Below, piece by piece: positions 28,603 to 38,072 of a DNA stretch of 64,000 nucleotides; position 1 is the stretch's first letter, and each line of letters starts with the position of its first letter. The position numbers and the translations under genes were made by a program. Source of the stretch: an uncultured Eubacteriales bacterium (GTDB lineage: Bacteria > Bacillota > Clostridia > Oscillospirales > Acutalibacteraceae); NCBI GenBank assembly GCA_951801675.1, contig CATONX010000005.1:1-64000 (forward strand), read 5' to 3'. A model generated the notes under the pieces. The model did no database searches. It was not told the DNA's origin and saw only the letters and a list, made by a program, of their open reading frames with translations.

Positions 28603-31563
28603 TTGAAAATAAAGCGTTTGTTTCTTCTGTTGCTTCTGGTCGTGTCGATTGTGTCGGTGACGCTGGTCAGCGCCCTGCAGATCGGCTCCTTTTACCAGAA
28701 AACCGAAGCGCTTTTGCAAACCAATCTGCTTCATTCCACCGTGCAGCAGACGGACAGTTTTGAAAGCTTTTTTGAGCAGCGTTCCATCCAAATGCGCCTG
28801 ACTGCGCAGCTGCCCCAGATCAACAGGCTCCTGTCTGAAACACCCGAAAACGTTGACGCGCAAAACCGTCGAGAGGTGACGGACATCCTTTACCGCAAGG
28901 CAAAGGAGCTTGACTTTCTCAATGAAATCATTTTGATGAATGAAGATGGCCTGATTCTGTCCTCCAGCGAGGAAAGCAATGTGGGAGCGTTCTTTCCCAT
29001 TACCCAGGAAATGAAGGCCTTGTCTCCATATGCGTCGATGTATACCGATCTTTCGGAGGATGCACGGATTCAAAACGGCCAAAACTGCTGCTTTCACCTA
29101 GTCGCCATCAACGACGGCGGCCAGAGGCTTGGTTATGTGGTGGAAGTTCTGAGCCGGTCTTATTTTGACGAGCTGATTCAAACGGTGGATTTCTCCCATT
29201 CGGGCGCGGTCAGCCTTCTCGACCGCAAGGGAAACGTCGTCGCAAGCTCCGACTCTTCCTTACATCAGTCGCTTTTTGAAGCCATACAGGAAGAGAATGT
29301 GTGGGCGCAAGAAGGCGCCAAGGCGGATTCCAGCGGGATTTTGCAGTATAAAGTTGCAGGCGGCAAAATGATCACCGCCTATTCGGGCATAGAGGGAACT
29401 GGATGGATGCTCTTTTATACCTTGCCGGTAGAGGATTTCATCTCGCCGGCACAGCAGGCTGCTTTCACCGCTCTGATTTTCCTGGCGGTATTGGTCGTGC
29501 TCCTTATTTTGAGCAGCTTTGCCCTCTCCTTCTGGTTCAATAAACCCATCAAGCGCTTTGTTGAGACCATGCATCAGGTGGAAGAAGGGGACTATTCGGT
29601 TCACTTGCAGGCAAAGCCGAACACGGAATTCGCGCAGATTGCCGACGCGTTTAACAGCCTCATTGACACGGTACGCGCCCGTAACCTGGCTTTGAGCCGC
29701 AGTGAACAGCATTTCCGCCAAGCCCTGAAAGCGTCCAGCGACACCATCTTTCAAGCGGATCTGACCCACAACCGGTTTTCCATTGAAACCGATGCGGAAA
29801 ACGACCGGGATATTCCCACCTTTCTCTCTTCGTTTACGGAAGTCATCGAGTATATCGCTGCCAACCACGTCTTTCCCGAAGACCGCAAAGCCTTTTACGA
29901 TACCTTCTCGATCTCCAATATTTTACGCCGGTTCGGCCAGGGCGAGAAGGAAATCACCGTAGAATACCGTCGCTATCACAAAGACCGCCGCCTTTGCTGG
30001 ACCTCGTGCACCATCGTTCCTATGCAAAGCTGCGAGGTGGATGAGGCGGTGGTGGTAATCGGGTATCTCAAAAACATTGATGAGCGCAAAGAGCGGGAGC
30101 TGAAGATGCTCGACCAGTCCAAGCGTGACAGTCTAACCAAGCTTCTCAACAAGGGCGCGGTCCAGGAGGCGGTGGACGAATGCCTGAAAGGTCCTGGAAA
30201 AGAAGACGTTCACGCCTTTCTTATCATTGACATTGACAATTTCAAAGCGGTCAACGACAATCTGGGCCACCTGTTCGGTGACGCAGTGCTGCGGGACACG
30301 GCCGCAAAGCTTCAGGCGCTGCTTCGCCCCTGCGACCTCATCGGGCGCATCGGCGGGGATGAATTTGTGGTGTTCCTCAAAGGATATCCGTCCAAAGACT
30401 GGGTTATGGACCAGGCAAAAGAGGTAACCGGAATTTTCCGCAAGGATTTCACCGGCCACAGCCGCCGCTATAAAATCTCCGGCAGCGTGGGCATCGCCCT
30501 CTACCCAGACGACGGACAAAGCTATATGGACCTGATGAAACAGGCGGATGTAGCGCTTTATCGTGCAAAATCCTTGGGCAAGGATCAGTTTTGTCTGTTT
30601 GATTCCACTCTTCTGACCAAAGAATTTCTCGCGGTCAGCGAACCAGCTGCAAAGGCTCACGACGAGGTACTTCCCCTTGCAGAACCGGAGGCGCTCAAGC
30701 AAAACCTCGTCCAGTATATTTTCGCGCTTCTCTATGACGCGAAGGACCGGGTCAGCGCCATCGAAATGATTCTGGATCTGGTGGGCGAATATTTTGATGT
30801 CAGCCGGGCCTACATATTTGAAACCGATGAGCAGGATTCCACTCTCTGCCACAACACCTTCGAATGGTGCAGGGAAGGGATTGCGCCGCAGATTGAAAAC
30901 CTGCGCACCGTCTCCTACGAGCTGTTCTCCGACTACCGGGCGTATTTCGATGAGGACGGCATTCTCTATTTCGACGACGTATCGGCACTGGAACCGGAAT
31001 TGCGCCGCTTTTTGCAGGAAGGCCAGGGAATCCAGTCCATGCTCCAGTGCGCCATCCGGGAGGATGGGGAATTCAAGGGCTTTGTCGGGTTTGACGACTG
31101 CGAGAAGAAGCACTTGGCCACCCGGGAAGAAGTCATGACTCTGTCGTTGGTGTCAAAGCTGCTGGGTACCTTCTTGATGCAGGAAAAGGCTCAAAACAGG
31201 CTGCACAGCTCCTTTGCTATGAATCAGGCGATTATGGACCATTTGAGCACTTGGACCTATGTGATCGACATTGAGAGCCACCGGCTTCTTTTCCTTAACA
31301 AGAAAACCCAGCGGATCTCCCCCGCCTCCAAGGTCGGCGACCGGTGTTACGAATCCTTCTACCACAGGGACACTCCATGCGAACACTGTCCGCTTAGCCA
31401 GGTAGATCCAGGCAATCTTGACAGCAGCTGTACCATGGAGCTTTATAACCCCGTTCTCAAGGTGTGGACTGCCGCCACCGCTTCGGTCATGGAGTGGAAT
31501 AACGGCAAATCCGTGTGCCTGATGTGCTGCTGCGATGTGACCCGGTATAAGGAAAACTCTTAG
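28603..31563 (+). CDS. Membrane diguanylate cyclase (extracytoplasmic sensor-HAMP-PAS-GGDEF-GAF-PAS-like)
   Basis: TTG start. RIGGDEFVVFL with RPCD five residues upstream (I-site). N-terminal TM/extracytoplasmic domain. Confidence 0.9.
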   Translation: MKIKRLFLLLLLVVSIVSVTLVSALQIGSFYQKTEALLQTNLLHSTVQQTDSFESFFEQRSIQMRLTAQLPQINRLLSETPENVDAQNRREVTDILYRKAKELDFLNEIILMNEDGLILSSSEESNVGAFFPITQEMKALSPYASMYTDLSEDARIQNGQNCCFHLVAINDGGQRLGYVVEVLSRSYFDELIQTVDFSHSGAVSLLDRKGNVVASSDSSLHQSLFEAIQEENVWAQEGAKADSSGILQYKVAGGKMITAYSGIEGTGWMLFYTLPVEDFISPAQQAAFTALIFLAVLVVLLILSSFALSFWFNKPIKRFVETMHQVEEGDYSVHLQAKPNTEFAQIADAFNSLIDTVRARNLALSRSEQHFRQALKASSDTIFQADLTHNRFSIETDAENDRDIPTFLSSFTEVIEYIAANHVFPEDRKAFYDTFSISNILRRFGQGEKEITVEYRRYHKDRRLCWTSCTIVPMQSCEVDEAVVVIGYLKNIDERKERELKMLDQSKRDSLTKLLNKGAVQEAVDECLKGPGKEDVHAFLIIDIDNFKAVNDNLGHLFGDAVLRDTAAKLQALLRPCDLIGRIGGDEFVVFLKGYPSKDWVMDQAKEVTGIFRKDFTGHSRRYKISGSVGIALYPDDGQSYMDLMKQADVALYRAKSLGKDQFCLFDSTLLTKEFLAVSEPAAKAHDEVLPLAEPEALKQNLVQYIFALLYDAKDRVSAIEMILDLVGEYFDVSRAYIFETDEQDSTLCHNTFEWCREGIAPQIENLRTVSYELFSDYRAYFDEDGILYFDDVSALEPELRRFLQEGQGIQSMLQCAIREDGEFKGFVGFDDCEKKHLATREEVMTLSLVSKLLGTFLMQEKAQNRLHSSFAMNQAIMDHLSTWTYVIDIESHRLLFLNKKTQRISPASKVGDRCYESFYHRDTPCEHCPLSQVDPGNLDSSCTMELYNPVLKVWTAATASVMEWNNGKSVCLMCCCDVTRYKENS

Positions 31564-31618
31564 AAAGACCCGGTTTTTCAGCACGCTGCGCAGGTGGCGA
31601 GAAATCTCCAAAATCAAA

Positions 31619-31661
31619 GAAAGCCCGGGACGGCATAATCCTTGCCGTCCCGGGCTTTTTC
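31619..31661. terminator. Intrinsic terminator
   Basis: AAAGCCCGGGACGGC ... TGCCGTCCCGGGCTTTTT. Confidence 0.88.
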
Positions 31662-31770
31662 TCTTTCATGCGGTTTCCGATTTCTGAAAAATGCAGGGCC
31701 CCCGCGTTCCCATAGGCAAAGAACTTGCACTGAAGGAAACCGGCCTTTACGGCAGAAATTCCGAAGGCGC

Positions 31771-32559
31771 TTATTCTTGCGGTTTCTTTTTGAGGACCGT
31801 TATGGCCGCATAGTGCAGCACGTCAAACTGCTCGGGCGCAATTTTCTCCAGCAGCGCCATGTGCTCTTTGTCAAACCGGGCTACCTGGTCTTTCGTCAGG
31901 GAAGCGCCGATTCCTCGGCACGCTTTCATCCGCCCGTTCCAGCTTTCCCTGGTAAAGGGCACCTTCAGGTCGAACATCACGGTATTTTCCACCGTGAAAT
32001 ACCGCCCGGTCTCCTCTGGCAGCGCAATGGGATGCCGGGTCTCCCCGCCTCCGGTCCAGTCGGGGTTATACCGCAGCACCAGCGCCTCGCTTTCGCCGGC
32101 CACTGGGTCCTCATAGGGCAGCCACCCCATATAGAGAATAGCGAACCGACCGCCCGGTCTCAGCATTCGGGCAATGTTCGGCAGCACGGCGGCCGCATCA
32201 AAATAGAAAAAGCACTGGCAGGCAGTCACGCTGTCAAAAGACCTGTCTGAAAAGGAAAGATCCTCCGCCGCCGAAGCTACATAATCGATATCCATTCCTT
32301 CGGAAAGGCGTTTTGCCTCCCGGATTTGATTTTCCGACAGATCTGTTCCCACAAAATGCGCGCCGGTATGGGCAAGGTTGCGGGGAAGAACCCCCGTCCC
32401 GGTCCCCAGGTCCAAAACCCGGTCTCCCTGTTTGCAAAGCCCTAGGTTTAGAAACTCCTGATAAAAGCGGGGCGGGTAAATGTCCCGGTACTTGGCGTAG
32501 TCAGACGAAGCTTTTCCCCAATCAAAGGACCGGCCTGCATCGATGTGTTCGTTTTTCAA
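31771..32559 (-). CDS. Class I SAM-dependent methyltransferase
   Basis: DRVLDLGTGTGVLPRNLAHTGAHFVGTDLSENQI. Start (TTG) uncertain. Confidence 0.87.
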   Translation of the reverse strand: MKNEHIDAGRSFDWGKASSDYAKYRDIYPPRFYQEFLNLGLCKQGDRVLDLGTGTGVLPRNLAHTGAHFVGTDLSENQIREAKRLSEGMDIDYVASAAEDLSFSDRSFDSVTACQCFFYFDAAAVLPNIARMLRPGGRFAILYMGWLPYEDPVAGESEALVLRYNPDWTGGGETRHPIALPEETGRYFTVENTVMFDLKVPFTRESWNGRMKACRGIGASLTKDQVARFDKEHMALLEKIAPEQFDVLHYAAITVLKKKPQE

Positions 32560-32572
32560 GAGTTTTCTCCTT

Positions 32573-33430
32573 TTATGCCGCCTCTCCTGTGCTCTGAGAA
32601 GCTTGTTCCTCTTCCAGAGCCGCCAGTGTGCGGCCGTCGCTTTCAAACCGCACCGTATGCTCGGGTACGGTCACGTACACCTCTGTCCCCATCCCGGAAA
32701 ATACCCGGGCAAGGGACTCTTCCACGTTCCCCGCCGTCACCACCGCATAGCGAGGGCACAGCTTTTGAGCAAACTCCGCCGCGTTCTTCCCGCCCCGGCC
32801 ATGATGGGCCACCTTATATAGGTCCACCGGTCCAAACGGGATGGCCAAGGCTTCCTTGAGCCGCTTTTTCTCCGCGTCCCCGGCGAACAGCATGGAAACA
32901 TCCCCGTGCTTTGCGTAAACAAGCAAAGAGGAATCGTTGGACTCCTCGTAAGTGTTCAGCGGCGGATAAAGGGTCATCTCCAGGCTGCCGCAGGAAAAGA
33001 CCTGAGCCTCCCGCGGGACCTGCACGGGAATTCCCTGGTCCGACAGGATTTTCTCAAGCCCTTCCTGCAGCGCAGAACCTTTCTCATAAGGGGATACAAA
33101 TACTTGCGCCACCGGAAAGGACTGGACCACCGCCCTGGCGCCGCCGATGTGATCCTTGTCGGGATGGGTGAGGATCAGCGCGTCGATTTTTTGGATCCCT
33201 TCTTTGTAAAGCTGGTCGATTAGCTTGGACGCCTCCGCCTCCTCCCCTGTGTCGATGAGGACGGCGTGCTCCCCTTCCTTTAGCAAAATAGCATCCGCGT
33301 CAGCCAAGGTGCCGAACACGGTAACACTTGCCTTTTGTATGCCGCAGCGCCACAGCCAAAGCATCCCCAAAAGCAGAGCCGCCGCTGCCAATATCGCCAA
33401 AAAGACCGCTCCAATCCGCGCCTTATGCAT
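32573..33430 (-). CDS. ComEC-type MBL-fold hydrolase with N-terminal TM
   Basis: LILTHPDKDHIGGARAV, MLFAGDAEKKRL, YKVAHHGRGGKNAAEF. Confidence 0.85.
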   Translation of the reverse strand: MHKARIGAVFLAILAAAALLLGMLWLWRCGIQKASVTVFGTLADADAILLKEGEHAVLIDTGEEAEASKLIDQLYKEGIQKIDALILTHPDKDHIGGARAVVQSFPVAQVFVSPYEKGSALQEGLEKILSDQGIPVQVPREAQVFSCGSLEMTLYPPLNTYEESNDSSLLVYAKHGDVSMLFAGDAEKKRLKEALAIPFGPVDLYKVAHHGRGGKNAAEFAQKLCPRYAVVTAGNVEESLARVFSGMGTEVYVTVPEHTVRFESDGRTLAALEEEQASQSTGEAA

Positions 33431-33490
33431 GTATTTCTCTCTCCTTATTTCCCGGGAAACCGCCTTTTCCCTTGGTCCGTGATTTGCCGC

Positions 33491-34153
33491 TTATTCGCCG
33501 AAATCGCCGGTGTACTCCACCAATGTGGCGCTAAAAACCCCGTCGATGGCTGAGAGAACGGAAACAAAGGCGGTATTGTCTCCCTTGGTGCGCAGTTCCA
33601 TGGTAAGCTCGGTCTTGCCTTTCAGGCCGGTGCGGTTTTTGAGTACGCACTTAAGGGGCCTTAGCACCTTCTGTACCTCTTCGTTGGCCTCGTTGTCGAA
33701 CTTCACAATGAGCAGATAGACACGCGTGGTCTTTTTCACCGTTACGAGCACGATATAGATGATGGAAATCAGGATGGTAGCCGAAAAAGAGAGCACGTAA
33801 AGCCCCGCCCCGCAGGTAATGCCGATGGCCACCGCCCAAAACAGAAAGCCCACATCCAACGGGTCCTTGACCGCCGTGCGAAAACGCACGATGGACAAAG
33901 CGCCCACCATACCCAGGGAAAGGACCACGTTGGAGCTGATGGTCAGCACAATGAAGGCGGTGACCACGCTGACGAGCACCAGCAGGATGTTAAAATTGTT
34001 GGAATAAACCACGCCTTTGTAAAAATGCCGGTAGAGCAGATAAATAATCATCCCGCACAAAAACGCCGACAGCAACGCCATGGCGATGGTGGCAAGGCTC
34101 AGCTCTTCAAAATTTCCCAGGAAGCCTTTTTTAAAAATGTCCTCAAATGTCAT
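33491..34153 (-). CDS. DUF4956-type membrane protein
   Basis: MTFEDIFKKGFLGNFEEL, TM-rich, LSLGMVGALSIVRFRTAVKDPLDVGFLFWAVAIGITCGAG. Confidence 0.85.
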   Translation of the reverse strand: MTFEDIFKKGFLGNFEELSLATIAMALLSAFLCGMIIYLLYRHFYKGVVYSNNFNILLVLVSVVTAFIVLTISSNVVLSLGMVGALSIVRFRTAVKDPLDVGFLFWAVAIGITCGAGLYVLSFSATILISIIYIVLVTVKKTTRVYLLIVKFDNEANEEVQKVLRPLKCVLKNRTGLKGKTELTMELRTKGDNTAFVSVLSAIDGVFSATLVEYTGDFGE

Positions 34154-34860
34154 TGATGTCTCACCCTCAAGTTTCGATTTCGGCACATGACGTACTTGGA
34201 AATGGCCTGCCGGTTGGCCCGTTCGGTTTGTATGAGCTTATGGATATGGGACGGAAGGTAATCGTCGTACTTTACTTCCAGCGCCATGCGTCCGGCCGGC
34301 ATGACTTCAGTCAGCACCAAATCGGGATCGAACAGATCGAGCCCGAACACCGACGCGGAAATATTTTTGTCAAAGGTGACCCGCACGTTCCCTTCCTTGG
34401 CTACGTAGGCCTCCCGCCGGTATTCCACCACCGTCACCGGTTTTATCAGGCGGATGCGGCGATAGGCGGCAAGTTCCCGGCAAACGGTCTCAGGGCGGGA
34501 AAGGAGAAAATCATAGTCGCCGTTTAAAAGCCGGTCGTATTCCTCCCGGCTTAACCGGGCGCTTTCCTTGCTGATGAAGGAATCGAACTTGATTTTGCTT
34601 TCCAGCTTGATAACCGCATCGCTGCGTTCATAGACCCGGATGCGGAATTTCTTGCGAAACCGGGTGCCGCTGATCTTTTCTTCCAACGCCGTGTTATGTA
34701 TGTCGTCAAAGTAAAGGCTGCTTATGAGGTATCCCTGAGGCGAAACCATGTTTTCATCCGGCCGCAGCACTTCTCCAAAGCGTTCGCGCAGCGTATGGTA
34801 GACGGCGTCGGGAATCTCATATTTGAGCTCGTGGCGAAGCTTATGCCCTTCAAATTCCAT
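34150..34860 (-). CDS. VTC-type polyphosphate polymerase domain protein
   Basis: RHELKYEIP, KFRIRVYERSD, IKLESKIKFDSFISKES, LEVKYDDYLP. Confidence 0.88.
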   Translation of the reverse strand: MEFEGHKLRHELKYEIPDAVYHTLRERFGEVLRPDENMVSPQGYLISSLYFDDIHNTALEEKISGTRFRKKFRIRVYERSDAVIKLESKIKFDSFISKESARLSREEYDRLLNGDYDFLLSRPETVCRELAAYRRIRLIKPVTVVEYRREAYVAKEGNVRVTFDKNISASVFGLDLFDPDLVLTEVMPAGRMALEVKYDDYLPSHIHKLIQTERANRQAISKYVMCRNRNLRVRHQ

Positions 34861-34875
34861 GGTATTCCCGCCTCC

Positions 34876-36660
34876 CTATTCCAGATGGATCTTTCGCACG
34901 CCATAGTAGTAGCTGCTGTTGCCGTTTCGTTTGAACTGGGCAATCTCCGCTTTGGTCACCGGCTTTTCCGCCTTGTAGTAATCGAGACTGATCTGCCGCA
35001 CACCCGCGTCGTCGGTAGAGGTGACCGCCAGGTAATAGTCGCCCGGTGCGATCGCCCCGGGGGAATCGAACTGGTTTTCGGTCAGGTTCTCCTTGCTCAG
35101 CACCACGTTTTGCATGCCTGGGTCCTTTGCCAGGGTGACGGAATAGGTCACAAACCGCCCCGCCGCCGAATAAGAGGGTTCCCAGGCAAAATGGGTGGTG
35201 CCGTCGCTGTTTTTCTGAGGCTCGCTGACAAAGAAAGGCAGGGGGTATTGGACGGAATTGAGATACGCCTGATAATTCTTCTCAATCTGCCCGTAAAACT
35301 GGTTGATGTACCGGTTATACTGGTTAAGCGGAATTTCCAAAAGTTCCAAATCCGGGCTCTTATCCAGCATTTCCTCCAGCACCGGCCGGTAGGAATCGAG
35401 CAGGGAATTGACTCGTTCCTCGGTAAAAGAGGTGCGCATCAGCTCCTGGATTTTCGCCGTCAGCTTTTCCTGGTTGCCCGGCTGCAGCAGGTACCGCCGG
35501 TGCAGCTGCACACCGCTTAAGCGCTGCACTCCCTTGAGCGACTGGGGCGCCTGGAAGGAGGAGGCATACTCGCCGAACTTGAACGTGCCGTCATAATCCC
35601 ACGGAAGCAGGTACCAGGTCAGCGAATCCTGGGGGCTATAGAGGATGAAGTTGTGGGCAATGGTATCCTCGTTTCCGAGCAGCACGTTGCAGGCAAGCCA
35701 GGTCAGGTAATTGTCTTCATTGAAATACTTATGAAAAACGGTGTTGAAATCCTGGTTTACATCGTTGATGTCGGTCAGCATCTGCAAAAGCTTTGTATGG
35801 TCCTTTGCTTCCCGGATGCCCAGCACCGTTTCAAAAGCTTCTTCGTCGTAGCCGGGGTCGTCCACGTTTTTGAGCTCCGGCGTCAGCCGAAACTCGAAGT
35901 TGGACGCCTTGTACATCGTGCCGTTTTCGTCTAAGCCCCGCCTGCGCAGATAGGTCTTGTTCGGCTGCTCGATGTCCGTATAAAGCCCGTAGTATTTGTA
36001 GGTCTGCTGCTCTTTGGGAAGGGAGGCGTCCTTGATGTACACCCGCATAAAATAGGTGCTGAAGCTTGCCATGTCGTCCACTTGCTGCATCATGTCCATA
36101 CAGAACTTGTTGGCAATTTTGCTGACGTCGAACATGTGCTTGTTGATGTTGAGCACCGTCTGGCCCTGAAAGCTGTTTTCATCCTTGAGCTTGACCTTGT
36201 AGGACTTATACTTGGCGCCACGGGCAGAGTTGCCTCGCACTTGGATGGTGGAATTGGCGGAATTGGTGTTCACAAGAGGATTAAGGCTCCCATCCGCATC
36301 TCCGAACTGGACATTCGCATCCAGCACGGGGCTAAAGGTCTTGTCCCGGGAGGTCAGCTGGTCGAAGGCGGAAAAGTCCAATAAATTCCCTGCCTCGTCA
36401 TATGTGGGAAAAACCGTGATGTAAACAGTGGTCAGCTCCCCCGGGTTCTCAGATTTGTAGATGTTCTTGTTTTCCGCAAGAGGCGCGCCGTTTATGGCGC
36501 TTTGCTCTACGTTCCAGTCGTCCAAGGTGCTGGTCAAAGGCTCGTTGGGTTTTTCTACCCGGTTGACCCCGTGGACCCAGTATAACCCAGTGAAAGCGGC
36601 CACGGCCAGCACACAGAAAACCGCGATCAGCCATCTGCTTTGGCGGATGTGTCGTTTCAT
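34876..36660 (-). CDS. CotH kinase family protein
   Basis: RGNSARGAKYKSYKVKL, YYGLYTDIEQPNKTYLRRRG, WYLLPWDYDGTFKFG. Start MKRHIRQSRW at 36660. Confidence 0.87.
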   Translation of the reverse strand: MKRHIRQSRWLIAVFCVLAVAAFTGLYWVHGVNRVEKPNEPLTSTLDDWNVEQSAINGAPLAENKNIYKSENPGELTTVYITVFPTYDEAGNLLDFSAFDQLTSRDKTFSPVLDANVQFGDADGSLNPLVNTNSANSTIQVRGNSARGAKYKSYKVKLKDENSFQGQTVLNINKHMFDVSKIANKFCMDMMQQVDDMASFSTYFMRVYIKDASLPKEQQTYKYYGLYTDIEQPNKTYLRRRGLDENGTMYKASNFEFRLTPELKNVDDPGYDEEAFETVLGIREAKDHTKLLQMLTDINDVNQDFNTVFHKYFNEDNYLTWLACNVLLGNEDTIAHNFILYSPQDSLTWYLLPWDYDGTFKFGEYASSFQAPQSLKGVQRLSGVQLHRRYLLQPGNQEKLTAKIQELMRTSFTEERVNSLLDSYRPVLEEMLDKSPDLELLEIPLNQYNRYINQFYGQIEKNYQAYLNSVQYPLPFFVSEPQKNSDGTTHFAWEPSYSAAGRFVTYSVTLAKDPGMQNVVLSKENLTENQFDSPGAIAPGDYYLAVTSTDDAGVRQISLDYYKAEKPVTKAEIAQFKRNGNSSYYYGVRKIHLE

Positions 36661-38072
36661 GCTTTCTCTCCTTCCGGGTCGCCCAGATAGCCTCTGCAAA
36701 AGAGGTGGGCGTTGATGTGTTTTAAAAAGAATTTCAGGCGAACAAAGGCGAACACCCATCCTGCCACCGCGCCTGCAACGGGGGCCACCGCGTAATAAGC
36801 GGTGCCGAGCCCGAGAAAGACAAAGGACAGTACCAGCGTCACCACAAAGAAGAGGGCCGCAGAGACAAAGGCGCCCCATTGGTCATCAAAGTAATAGAGA
36901 AACACGATGGTAAAATACATGGAAAAGATACAGTAGACCGCAAGGCCCAGAAGCAGAAAGAAGTCGAGCACCATGCCGCCCAGGCCCAGCATGGGGAAAA
37001 AGAGGATTCCCAGGCAGGACAGGAAGGTGGTGATGACCAGCTGCACCTCATAAATAAAGAAAAGCTGGGTATCCACCGTGTTCATCAGGTTCTTGCGGGT
37101 TTTCTCGATGACCGCGAAGCTGGCGTTGGCGATAGCGGTCACATAAAGCTTATATTTTTCGTACACCTGGGTCTCCACCTTAATGGTGAAGATGACGGTG
37201 CCGGTAATGTTCACAAGAAGGGCCAGGAACATGGCCATGTCATAAGGGGGCGCCACATGGAAGAGATCTACGGTCACCGAAATGTCGTCGGAGAAAAACC
37301 AGTAGACCAGATTGGAGGTATAGAGCCCAACGATGTAAAGAAAGCCGCTGAGAAACAGAAACGGATAATGGGCAAAGTAACGAAGAAACGCAAAATACTT
37401 GCCCCTTCCCTTTGGGAAAAAGGAAATGACGCTTGTAAGCAAGAACAGGTTGATAACAAAGAACATGGCTAAGATGGCGTAGATCATACTTTCCATCACC
37501 GGCCAGCCGGCAAGGAAGAAGAGCGCCGCATACACCGCCACGGCCACCAGAATTCCAGAGCCAAAGGCAAACGTCACCCGTTTGTACTCCTTGATGGTGG
37601 AAACAAAGGTCATAATGGTGTAAGTTACCCCCGCCAGAATGGACAGCAGATAATACCCGCACAAAAATAGCAGCGGACGGCCGTACTCGAGCCAAAGAAG
37701 CAGGCAGATGGGCAGCATGAACAAGGCGCAGCCCACTGCGCTCAGGAAAACGCTTCCGTATAGAGCGTCGCAGACGCGGTCCTCCTTTTTCTCAAATATC
37801 ATGTCCGACGTGTACCGGGACACGATGGTGTTGAGGGTGCAGGACACCAACACGGCTAGCACGAACAGGTACTGAAAAGCGCTGGAGAAGAAAAGCTGAT
37901 CGGCGGTATCCAAGCCGAAAAAGCGGATGCACAGGTTGACGGCCAGCAGCAGAAGAAGAAAAATCAAGAGCGGCCCGATGGTGGTAGCCGACGCATAGAG
38001 CACGCCCCGGATTTTGCTCAAAAGGCTATTTCCACGAAAGAGCTTTCGCAGCTCAAACCCGATTCCCGCCAT
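36657..38072 (-). CDS. pelG: Exopolysaccharide Pel transporter PelG
   Basis: MAGIGFELRKLFRGNSLLSKIRGVLYASATTIGPLLIF, multi-TM. Confidence 0.9.
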   Translation of the reverse strand: MAGIGFELRKLFRGNSLLSKIRGVLYASATTIGPLLIFLLLLLAVNLCIRFFGLDTADQLFFSSAFQYLFVLAVLVSCTLNTIVSRYTSDMIFEKKEDRVCDALYGSVFLSAVGCALFMLPICLLLWLEYGRPLLFLCGYYLLSILAGVTYTIMTFVSTIKEYKRVTFAFGSGILVAVAVYAALFFLAGWPVMESMIYAILAMFFVINLFLLTSVISFFPKGRGKYFAFLRYFAHYPFLFLSGFLYIVGLYTSNLVYWFFSDDISVTVDLFHVAPPYDMAMFLALLVNITGTVIFTIKVETQVYEKYKLYVTAIANASFAVIEKTRKNLMNTVDTQLFFIYEVQLVITTFLSCLGILFFPMLGLGGMVLDFFLLLGLAVYCIFSMYFTIVFLYYFDDQWGAFVSAALFFVVTLVLSFVFLGLGTAYYAVAPVAGAVAGWVFAFVRLKFFLKHINAHLFCRGYLGDPEGEKA

